From the NCBI GenBank assembly GCA_030267965.1, contig BRYA01000131.1, positions 1 to 64,000 of the forward strand: a stretch of 64,000 bases of DNA, read 5' to 3'. The notes under the pieces were generated by a model, which was given only the letters and a program-made list of their open reading frames with translations, did no database searches and was not told where the DNA came from. Below are positions 1 through 12,000 of the stretch, piece by piece; the stretch's first letter is position 1; the number at the start of each line of letters is the position of its first letter. The translations under genes were made by a program, and so were the position numbers. Origin of the DNA: Triparma columacea. Lineage: Eukaryota > Sar > Bolidophyceae > Parmales > Triparmaceae.

Positions 1-2
1 CC

Positions 3-3000
3 TTCGAGGTCACTTTCGACAACACCCCTGGGTCTGGTGTCGGGGGGGACGTTGAGGCTATCTCATTCGATCCTGCTGACCAGGCCCTGACCGGAAACGG
101 CGCCGCCTTGCAGATCGTGGCATTTGGATCTACCTCCCTTTCTAACACGGGTAAGGTTACCACTGATAGCGCCGTTGACGGTACTACGGCTGATACTACT
201 GCTCATACTGTGGTTGTTAGTTCAGTCCTTTACGAAGCTCTCGCGACTGGAGACAGAATTGTTTACACACGCGATTCCACCAACAACATTGGATTGACTG
301 ATGGCACCGTGTACTATGCCGTCAAGGGTGTGGGTGCTGCCAACGAGTTGGCGTTTGCTGATACTTACAGTGATGCTATCACAAACACCCTTGTCAGCCT
401 CACTGGTCAAGTGGGCACCGCTCATGCGATCACCTTTACCGATACTACACCTGCAACAACCACGGGTGGTCGCCTCCAGAAGGATGAGGGAGATTATATA
501 ACATCGACGAACGGGGCCGACCTTTCAGGCACTTTCACCCTTACCCTGGGCGGGCACACAACTGCGGACATCCCGTACAATGCTGAGGAGTCTGCTATGG
601 AGAGCTACCTTGCTGGCCTCCCCAACGTCGGAACTGTCATGGTGACACGCTCTGCCCCTGACGAGAACCTAGGCTTCACCTGGACCATCTCTTTCACCTC
701 CAACCCTGGATATTTCCCTGTGAACTCCCGCGATGTAGGTGCGCTGACGGCCAACAAAGCCAAGCTTACTGCTACTGACTTTTCTTCCGCTTCGGCTATT
801 ACTGTTGACGAGAGTGGAACCGGAAGTAGTGCTGATGGCACCCCCCCGCTCAGTGGAACCTTCAGACTCACTTACTCCGGCTCACAAACTGGCACGATCG
901 ATAGTTTTGCTTCTGCCGAGGACTTGAAGACCGAGCTTGAGTTGCTTCCTAACGTTGGTCGGGTTACTGTCTCCAAGGATTCGACTTCTTCTACTGCCAA
1001 TAAGTGGTATGTCACTTTCTCTGGATGCAAGTACCACGGCGGCTCCGATATTTGTAACATTGGAAACCTCGCTGAAATGACTTGGGATGGCTCAAACCTC
1101 GCTGGTTGCGGAACCCCGACCCTGAATGTGAACGAACACCAGACAGGAACCGTTCCCACGAACACTCAGATCGTAAGTGATCTCTCTGTTGGTTATCCTC
1201 TCAAGTATGACATCAACTCCCTTTCGACTGGAACTGAATATTTCGTCCGTGTGACCGCCCGCAATTCCGAGTCGTTCGGAACTCGTATGCTTTCAACTCC
1301 CGCGTCGGCCAAGCCTATGCACAATGCTCCATCTGCGCCAGATCCAGTTTATCTTGTCTCCTCAAGCAGTACACAGATCACAGTTGGATGGGATGCCCCC
1401 AAGACTAATGGTGGTGCTGCTGTCACTGGATATGAGCTTTGGATTGATGACTGGAATGGCGGCTCTGCTGCCATGGTTTACGATGGAACTGCTGATGATA
1501 GCACTTTGCAGTATACCATCTCTACTGGAGACAATGGACCCCTTAGTCAGGTCGTTGAGGCTAACCGCCAATACCGTTTCACGGTTCGTGCCCTCAACGA
1601 GTGCGACCCCGTTACGAACGCGGATGTTGTCTGCAATGGAGAGTTCTCCACTGTTTCAATCTTCACAGTTCGCACGCCGCGTGCTCCCCTCCCCCCTGCC
1701 GCTCCAACTCGCGACTCTACTACCGCGCAAGACTCCGGTTCGGCGGGTGATGTAGACATCACCATCAATTGGAATCGACCAATTGACAATGGTGGTGCTG
1801 CGATTACGGGCTACACTGTCTACATTGAAGATAGTAGTGGAGTCACAACCAACGGCAACCCCACTCCTAACGATGGAACGTCTACGACGTATACTCACAG
1901 TGGTGCCGACGAGGGCGAGACCTACACCTACACGATTGTTGCCTCCAACGCGAACGGCAACTCTGGTGCCTCCCCGATTCTCACTGTTGTTGCTGCTGAG
2001 ATTCCTGGTTATGCTGCTGATGACACCGCCATTTACCATCTCAACGGGTACGCGACAAGCCCCTATACTGTCAACTATGAACCAGAGATTACTGACGTCC
2101 AAGAGACGTCTATTTCCATCAAGTGGAAGTCCCCCGCTGGTGGCTCGGCCACCGGTGGCTCGCCCATCACTGGATACAAGGTCTATGCTTACGAGAATGC
2201 CGCCATGAACACTGCCACACTCACTGATGCTGCCGCCTTCGAGATTGTTTTCCAGGAGACTCAGCACATTGTCAAGAATGCTGGCGTGAACGGTGGGGAC
2301 TTCACTGTCACCTTTGCTGGTGCCGAAACTGCTGCCATTGCTCACGATGCTGATGCAGCTACCATGAAGAAGCACCTCGAGAATCTCTCAACCATTGGCA
2401 AGGTCACTGTTGATGATAGCACAGCCAACACGTGGAAGGTCACTTTCGAGACTGAGGCTGGTGATTTGCCCTTGATGACGGTCACAACTGGGCGCCTAGC
2501 CGGCTCCTCGGATCTTACTGTCTCGGAAGCTACACCTGGAACTCAAGCGGTCCTTGTCTACGATGGATCCAGCAGTCCTAATGTTCTCTCTTTCACCGCC
2601 ACTGGTCTCACTGCCAACACAAACTATGCCTTCAAGGTTGCGGCCATCAACTCCGTTGGAGACGGTCTCTTATCCAAGGCCTCCATTACTGTCACCGCTC
2701 GAGCTGGATCTGCTGCTCAGTACACCACCGCCTCTGGCTCCTCCCTCAAGGTCGGAATGACAGGACGAATTTACGAGGAGCAAGTTCTGTCTTTCTTCCC
2801 CACTACTACAGGGGATGTCTTCAAGCTCACTGATGGCACTACCACCACTGCCGACCTCTGCACTACCTACGAGACAACCCTTAACAAATGTGACGTCGAT
2901 GCTAGCAAGGTGAAGCAAGAGATCGAGACCCTCAAGTATGGGTCCGTCTTCGTTACCAGGACACAGACCAAGAACGTTAATAGTGTTGATGGATACCAGT

Positions 3001-6000
3001 GGACAGTCACTTTCCTCTCTCAGTCTGGAGACGTTGAGGAACTCCAGGTTGACGGAACTACGGCAAACGGAGAGGATATGGAAGGCGGGTCTACTAAGTT
3101 TGTGGAGGAGTTCCTCAAGGGGCAGGCAAATGAGTTCATTATTGAGCCTAAGAAGGCTTCCGGGACTGTTCTACGTGATGTGACCACCTCTCCAGGCTTT
3201 GAAGGTCTCGATGTTTTCTACAGTGAGCTCTGGTCGTCTGCCACATCAGTTACGGACGGCTCTCACACTTGGTACAAGGATGGCGGTAAGGCATCTTACA
3301 ACCCCGTGAGGTATGAAATCCAGTCTTTTGCCACCTCTGGGTCTGAGGGGGGCTTCAACCTCATTTATGACGGTAGTGAGAACGCTGCAGTAACTGATTC
3401 CGGTGCCTTGAGCAACCTAGAGATCAAGAATGCCCTCGAGGGGCTTGCCAGTATCGATGCTGAGGTTGAGGTTTCTTGTGCGACAAGTGGAGGTGCTTGT
3501 GGCGCCGTCGCCACTACATGGCAGGTTACCTTCAAGGGGAACCTCGGTGAGCTCCCACTGCTTACATCTGATGATGGCGATGTTGATGCAACTATTCAGC
3601 GAGTTCAGGCTGGTGTCGCTGAAATTCAGACCATCACAACTTCAGCTGACATTGCTGACATGCAGGGAACTTTCGTTGTTTCCTACCTTGGCTCCTACTC
3701 TTCTGACATTGCGTTCAATGCTGATGCTGCCACCATGACTGCGGCACTTGAGAATATCGACACAATCGGGGCTGGCGGAGTGACAGTTGATGTTGCCACG
3801 AGTGCTGGATTTGGAAATGATGCTCTGAGAAAGCAGTGGATCGTTACTTTCAACAAGGCCCTTGGGAACCTTGACATGATGGTCGCCTACCCCTACAAGT
3901 TCGAGCAGCAGGTTGTGAGAACTTACGGCGGCGATCCTACCCCTCTGGGGGGGACTTTCACTCTTTCTTACATGGGTGAGGTTACTGCTCCCATCTCTTT
4001 TGACGCTTCTGCGAGTGACGTCAAGGCCAAGCTTGAACAGCTCTCCACGATTACGCGCGTCGATGTCAACAAGAACGTCGGAAGTTACGGAACGAATGAC
4101 TGGGCTGTCACCTTCCGCTCCGAAATCGGCAACATTGACATGTTGGTTCCCGATGGTTCTGGCCTTACTGGAACTGCCCCAGTTGGAGGAGGGGCCATAA
4201 TTGACGTTGACACCAGCGACGTCAGGACTGTTGACGGAAACGATGATTCGCTCGACTCTGTTTCTGGAACCACCAAGAGTGAAGTCGAAGTCGAGGAGAA
4301 GGTCCCTGGACTTCCCTCCTACACTGCCAAGTACGAGGCCGATGATGTTGGCGCTTACTCCCTTGCTGTACTTCAACTTCAGTCTGGGGGACTCTCTGCC
4401 AAGTATTACGACAACCAGTGGCTTCTTGGCACTCCGGTCATTGATCGCACCGATTCGACTATTGATTTTGACAAGGGAACGGGTGCTGTCACCACATACG
4501 GGAGGGACTATGTCTCCGCTCGTTGGTGGGGTAAAATCAACCCCCCCACTTCGGAGACGTACACCCTTTATGCCTATGGAGATGATGGAATCCGCGTTTA
4601 CGTGGACCATCAACTCGTCATAGACTCTTGGGATGGAGGAGCTAACGAGGCTCGTGCCGATGTCGCTCTCACCTCCGGTTCCTACCATGACATCAAGGTC
4701 GAGTACAAGGAGGAGACGGGAGCTGCCAAGGCCTACCTCAAGTGGTCTTCGAACTCGGTCAGGAAGGCTGTCATCCCCTCAGCTTACCTCTTTCACCCAA
4801 CACTCATTTCTGGCTCCCCCTTTGCAATCTCTGTCCTTCCTGGAGCGGCTGATTACCCTTATTCGACCACCATTGGAACTGGAACTACCGCAGCAACTGC
4901 TGGTGACCTCACAACCTTCACCATTCAGGCGAAGGATTCCCAGGGCAACGACAAAGTCACTGATGCCAAGTCGCAGGGTGACATGCAGTCCCCTGCGGAC
5001 CAATTCACCGTTGAGATCTCAAACCCTGGAATGCCTTCTATCACTGCTCAAGTCGTATACGATAGTGCTGGGCAATACACGGTTTCCTACACTCCCCTCA
5101 AGGCGGGAGACTACAAGCTTACTGTCAAGACTGGTGGAAATGACATCTACTGTGGACTAGGATCAGCCAACAAGTGTTCTCCCTTTGATCTCGTTGTCGC
5201 CCCCGGGCCAACTGTCGCCTCTGTTTCTGAGGTCGAATCCCTCGTCCCTGAAGCTAACGTCGCCTTTGACTCTCTTGTGGAGGCTGTGGCTGGTGATGTC
5301 GGATACATGACGATTCAGGCCAAGGACACATATGGGAACAACAAGCTCAGTGGCGGCGATTCGTTCGAGGCTTCTTTTGAGCACACTACCACTGGGTCGA
5401 CCTACAAGGGAGTTGTTGCTGATCAGGGTGATGGAACTTATGTGGTCACATACACCATCCCCATCGCCGGAAACTATGAAGTTTCCGTAACCCTCGATGG
5501 CGCTCATGTGAATTACTGCGAGAGCGCTGTCCTTGGCTCCGAGTGGAACACCCGTGACTTCGATGGTTCGAGCGTCTATGCTGCCCCGGCAGGGTGCTCC
5601 AACACCCCGTCTACTTTGTTCGTTATGCACCAGACCTTTCATGCTGGATCCTCCACCGCTCAGGATTCTCTCCTCATCTCTGGATTATCTGTTACTGGCC
5701 TGACTGCTGCTACCGTAGGCATTGAGACTGGATTTAACATCTATGCTAGGGACAAATTCGGGAACATTCGTGATGGATCTGTTCTTCCCCGCTACCCAAC
5801 CCCTGCCAATGGAGATGGAACGTCCGATTATTTCCTCGTCACCCTTACCGGGTCTGGAGGGTACTCCCTCACGACATCTTCAGCTGTTCAAACTGTCACT
5901 GTGGACACAACGAACCCTAACAGGCATTTCAAGCTTTCTTATGCTGGAGCAACATCTCTGGAGCTTGACTACGACGTTTCTGCAGAGGCCATGGCTACTG

Positions 6001-9000
6001 CGCTTATGGCGGCTCATGACGACGGCGCTCACGTTGTTGAGGTTTCCAAGGACAGTGTCGGCGCTACCAACACTTACACGGTGACCTTTTTGTCGCACCT
6101 TGACGATTGGGCAACCAACAAGCTTACTGTTGTGGACACTGATGATACTAATTACGTCTCAACAGTTGATGTTACAACTGCCACTGTGGCGTCCAGCGGA
6201 ATTTACCCAGTCCATTACACTCCTTACCAGAAGGGAGTCCTCTCTTTGAGTGTCACTTCCAATGTTGAACATATCTCCGGTTCTACTTTCATGGTCTCTG
6301 TTGATGATGGAGCGGTCGACGCCGACTCTACCATTGCCACCGGCCAGGGTCTTGTTTCTGGAGTTGCTGGAGAGCCCTTTACCTTTAATGTTCAGACTCG
6401 CGACACGCGCCAGAGGGAGGTCCAGGTCATTGCCCTTGAGGGTGACTTCCAGATTGAGAATAATTTCAAGGTCACCTATGGCAGTTCCTCGTCTGCTGAC
6501 ATTGACCTCAGCACCAACCCTGAGACGACTCTTCAAACCGAGCTCAGGACTCTTACTGGGGATGCTGGGCTTACTGTTACGGTTGATAACGTTGGTTACT
6601 ATGTTGATTCCTCCGGTACCAACATTGGAAGCTATGCGCTTAACCTCCACAAGTACTTTACTGTTACGTTTGAGATGGCTGGAGACGTTGATATGCTTGG
6701 CTTCACAGATGTTAGCATGTCCTACACTCTCGAGTCTGGTGCTGCCCCTGGCGGCTCCCCTGCCCCTCCTTCGATCAAGGTCTATGAGCTACGCAAGGGT
6801 ACCAGTGGAAACAACAGGGAGGATGATGCTGACCTCAATAAGTTTAAGGTCACCCTTTCCCATGCGACTTCAAGTCTATCTATCGGAATGCAGGAGATTC
6901 AGACGATTACTTGTGTTACACCTTCGTCTGAAACCTCGACTCTGACCGTGACTTGGGGAGGAAAAGCTATGACATTTGATCCTCTCACAGCTTCTTTGAG
7001 CACTGTTGGATCGGACATGGCCAATGATCTTGGAACTGGCACTGTTACTCTTACCAACGCTGGTTCTACTCCTCTTTGTCAAGATGGCCAAACTGTGACC
7101 ACGGATGTTACGTTTACGAACCAGTTCACAAAGGCGACGTTCGATCTCTTTGCATCAAACTCTCTTGTCACTGTGTCCGCCGCTGTCAAGGTTGACGGAG
7201 TTGACTCCATCACTTATGTTTCCGATGGACTTTACACCATTCAGTACACACCTACCATCAAGGGGACGTACGACCTTGATATCGAGCTTCACTACAATTC
7301 TGTTGACCACCCCATCTACACGGATACTGATGTGAATGTTAATCCTGTTATTGTCTACCCTGCTGCTGCCTCTGGTCCTCAGACAACTCACACCTCCCAG
7401 TGGTACCAGGTTGAGGGAGAGACTGCGTCCTTCTCTATCCAGGCTACCGACAGGTTTGGAAATGAGCTTGACTCTTCTCTTGCCTCTGGTAACTCCTTCT
7501 CTGTTGTTCTTGAGGGATCACCCGACCCGTGCAGTGGACTTGCGTCCAACGATACTATTGTTGCCACTGTCACCGAGGCCTCTCCCAACACCAATGGAGT
7601 CTATGATGTTTCCTACATGCCTCGCCTTGCTGGGCCCCACTACGCATCGGTCAAGCTCCGCACTGTCGGTGGTCTCCTTGCGACCTACTACAAAAACAAT
7701 GATTTCACTGATCCTGTCCTTGGCAACTCTGAGCACCTCAACACTGCGCCTTACCATGAAATTGCTTGGTGCCCTTCTGAGCTCAAGACCTGCGACTCAA
7801 CCAGGCTGGATTCTGCTGTTAGCTTTAACTGGGGAGGCGATGCCCCTCTCACCGCTGATACTACTGCTGACTTCCCCATGGACTATTTCTCAGTAAAGTG
7901 GGACGGAGAATTCCTTCCTGCTACGACTGATACTTATACATTTACTATCGTGACTGATAACAAGGCCCGCCTTACCATTGATGGAAATGTCCTGATTGAT
8001 GCTATGGCAACGTCCCAGGAGATAAACACTGGCACAATCTCTCTTACAGCTGGCACTTTCTATAGTATCATTGTTGAATATGCTGAGGATGCCGATGAGG
8101 CCAAGATTGACTTGCAGTACTCAACCTCATCTGTCCCTTCTACCACTATCCCCTCCTCAATGCTGTACTACAGCCGTCATGTCGGAGATGCCACCGCCAA
8201 CACTGCTTCTCCCCTCCCTGTGACATTCGTCCCTGGTGCAATTGATGCTACGTCAACTGCATCTGGTTCCGGCCTCACACAATGTGTTGCGACTAATGAA
8301 TGTACCTTCACCATTCAGGCCAAGGACTCCTTCGGTAACAACCGTTTCAACTCTGGTTCTGATGCCTCAGACTTTGTCCTCACTTTGACTGGAACCTCAG
8401 ACTGGGCTCTAGCCGGAAGGACCAACGACGCTCCCCCCTCTGGATCTGCTATTGTTGAAGTTAGGGGTTCTTCAAGTGATGATGGCTACATTTCCGACAT
8501 CCAGTCTCCTTCCCAGGTAGCTACTGGAGATGTTGCCCACGGCAGCAAGACGATCACTTCAGTCAGCACTGACCTTAGGGGAGTCCTAAAGCGTGGTGAT
8601 CAGATTGTTATCGATTTCCAGACATACACCATAGACGAGGATGTCTCCAACGCCTTCACCGCTACTGAAATCCCTCTCTCCACTTGGTACCTTGGCCCCA
8701 ATGGATCCTCAAAGGCTATCTTCGAGGGACAGGGCAGCTGCTCTCTTGGGACTCATGTTGTTACTTACAAGCCTGTTGTCCGTGGCGATTACCAGCTCGA
8801 TGTGAAGATAAAGGCTGTTCCTGAAGTGCAGACCATCACGACTTCTTGTGCTGCTGGTGGCACCATTGGTGGCTCCTTTGATGTTACCTACACGGATTCC
8901 TCAGGGACTTCCAGTGGCCCTTACACGATCCAGTTCAATGATGCCAGCAACACATTTGACTCGGCCTTGACAGCAATTTCTGGGGACATTTCTGTTTCTC

Positions 9001-12000
9001 AGAACGCCTGTGGTACGGCAACAACCACATGTGACTGGGTTGTAACTTTTGATGGCATTGAGGGAGATGTCGCCTCTCTTGCTATCGATGCCTCGGCTTT
9101 GACTGGCAATGGTGCCACTGTGACTGTTGTAGAGACGACCCCTGGAGTGGAGGCTCGCTCCATCGCGGGGGCTCCTTTCTCTGTCAATGTTGAGCCTGAT
9201 GCCACCTCTGCGGCCTTCACAACTGCTTTCGGTGAGGGTCTCTACCAGGGAACTGCCGGCGTGCCTTCGACATTCACCATTCAAGCCAAGGATGACTATG
9301 GAAATGACAGGTTGACCACCCAGGCTGATGACGTCTTTATGGTTCTCGCTTACCCTGAGAATGTTGACGACGCCCCAGAGTCTTCTTCTGCAGTTTATGG
9401 ATCCATCACCTCTATTGGAAATGGGCAGTACTCCGTCTCTTACACTCCCACAAAGTCTGCAGTACACACTCTTGCTGTGCTGAAGCAGGAAACTGCTGAG
9501 GTCCAAACCGTTGCCAACGACTTTTCCGGTGCTGGTGCGGGAACCTTTACCCTGTCTCTTGATGGGGAGACTACAACTGCCATTGCCTGGGATGCTGACG
9601 AGGCTGACGTCAAGAAGGCTCTTGAGGAACTGCCCTCAATTTCGACTGTGACAGTTACTTCCTCAAGGCCAACTGCAGGAGAGGATGACATTACCTACGA
9701 AGTCACTTTCTCGGGCTCTGTAGGAGATGTCTCCGGGCTCATTGCAGATGATTCCTCTCTTACCAATGGTGCCTCCACTATTAACAGTGTTGATGGTACC
9801 TTTGCGCACATCAAGACTGTCGCCTCAGGAACTGCCATGCCTACCCCTTACAAGAACACCTTCCTTACCGAGGAGGTTCAGGTCATCGACGTCTATGGAC
9901 CGGCGGCCGCTGGGACTTACAGGCTCAGTTACAATGGGCACGAGACTGCTGACATTGCGTACAATGCAGCTGACAGTGCTATTGAATCTGCGCTCCTTCT
10001 TCTCAACACCATTGGTGAGGTGTCTGTCGCTCAGAGTGTTATTGCGAATGGTGTCAGGAACACCATCACCTTCAAGCCTCAGTCGTCGGACTTTAGTCTT
10101 GCCTCTGTTAAGTCTTTTGGTGACGTCCCATCCATCACGGCGGGCTCCAACAAGGATGCCTCCCTAACGATTGATATCTTGACTCTCGCTAGCGATGGTG
10201 TTGTCGTAGGTGTATCGCCCTTCAAGGCCACCATTGAGCCTGCTCCTCTCTCTGCTATTCACTCAACTGCTGTTTCGCAGGCAAGCACGCAGGACTATGA
10301 TGGCCTTGATGAGGGCACTGATAAGGTCAGGACTCAGCACCCTACCTATTTTACCGTTGAGGCAAGGGATGAGTTTAGTAACAGGATCACCAAGGGCCCC
10401 CTGAAAGAGGTTCAGATTATTGAAACTACTGCCAGTGCGACAATGTCAGGCACATTTGATGTCTCTTACAAGGGTCATAGTGTCTCTCTCGCCTACAACG
10501 CTGGCCTCCAGGCCATGAAACAGGGCCTGGAGAATCTTCCTGACGTTGGTGCAGTGAGTGTCACCACCAACTACATCAAAACTGACTCCACTGCAACAGC
10601 TTCTGTTACTTATGGACTTGATACTGTCAACTTTGGTAGCACCGACCCTTCCACAATGTACAGCATTGGAGACTGGATCCGTATTGGTACCGTTACAGGC
10701 CCTGTTTTCTCTGTTGATTCCATCAACTCTGCTGATACTTCGAACTACATTGTGAAGCTCTCCTCTGCCTTCATGGGAACTTCTGATGCTACTGCAGCTA
10801 TGTATAAGAAGGACGCGACCACATTTAACGGATACCAGTACATAGTAACTTTTGATTCTAATCTCGGAGATCTTCCTGCCATGTCTGTTGACACAACCAA
10901 CCTTGGTGGAACTTCTGCTGCTGCAACTGTCACGTCATGTGACTGGAACATTTACCAGACAATCACCACTTCCATCTCTGATGGAACACAGACCCTCTCA
11001 GGAACCTTCTACTTGTCGTACAACGGTGAGGAGACTGGTGATTTGAGCCATGCTAGTTCCGCTTCTGATATTCAGGACGCTCTGGAAGAACTGGACTCGA
11101 TTTATTCCGTGTCTGTCTCCACCAGCACCAATGCAATCAGTGCTGACGGCACTTGGTCTTGGCTTGTAACCTTCAACTCCGTTGAGGGGGGGGCTGTTCA
11201 GGACCTCTTCGCCGAGGGGCACCTTCTCTCTGTAGGAGCTGGCATCACCTCTATTACTGTGGGGTCGAGCGACTGCGCCCAGAACATCCCTAGCTCTGGG
11301 AGTCCGCAGTACACTGCCACCTCCCAGGCTGGAAGGCTTGGAGAGAGCTTCGTAGTCCAGCTTACGGGAGAAGACACTGCTGTTGGAGTCTCCACTCACA
11401 GCTCCAATGGAATTTATGATGTCGTCTATAACGCTCCCAAGGCTGGTGACTATTCCATGGCTGTTGAAGCTGCGTCCATTGGTGGGTTGACTGGAGAGTA
11501 CTTCAACAACCGCTGGCTCTTTGGGTCGCCTGTTGTAACCCGTGTTGACCCTGTTGTTGAATTCAAGTGGACTTCTGACGATATCATTACCCCCACCGGT
11601 AAGGACTACATCAGTATTCGCTGGACTGGTTATGTTCAGGCTGCCTTTGATGAGGTCTACACGTTCTCTGTGCAGGGTAATGATGGAGCTAGGCTTTGGG
11701 TCAATGATGAAATGATCTTTGACAACTACGAGTCTGAGGTAACCGATATTGATGTGTACAGTACCTTTTCTGGCACCACCTCTGTAGCTATGGTTGCGGA
11801 CAAGCTTGTCAGCATCAAGCTTGAATACCGTGAAAACACCGGCTCTGCTCAAGCTAAGCTTTACTGGTCAAGTACTTCCCAGCCTGAAGTTATTATTCCT
11901 AGCAACAGGCTTTTCTCTGCATCGTCGCCCATCAAGGGCTCACCTTTCGATGTCTCCCCTGTGCAGATTGAGCCTACTGCTCCTCTGGCTTGCTCCCTCA

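Larger units (their letters stand above)
4300..11975 (+). other. Filamin-type repeat block with PA14 and EVQ inserts
   Basis: About eight filamin/ABP280-type repeats are marked by T-F-T-I-Q-A-K-D-x-x-G-N or close variants (near 4917, 5306, 5731, 6382, 7426, 8308, 9274 and 10348). Each later has Y-x-V-S/T-Y-T-P and A-G-x-Y-x-L/V-x-V. The final strand G-S-P-F-x-V-x-V is visible at several repeat ends (about 4810 and 11935). The repeats near 5720-6310, 6373-7350, 8303-8815 and 10345-11480 contain EVQ-type or G-D-x-I inserts. In filamins these repeats form immunoglobulin-like rods; here they probably act as an extracellular rod, though that is inferred. Confidence 0.75.

Noticed and set aside
108..110. 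TTG as start of the giant gene
   Set aside because: Sense codons continue upstream to position 3 and encode the end of an EVQ repeat, so this is only where an alternative start happens to fall.
3642..4688. 348-codon minus-strand open frame opposite the giant gene
   Set aside because: It is antisense to PA14 and EVQ coding sequence, has no recognisable domain, and many similar shadows exist along the repeat-rich gene.
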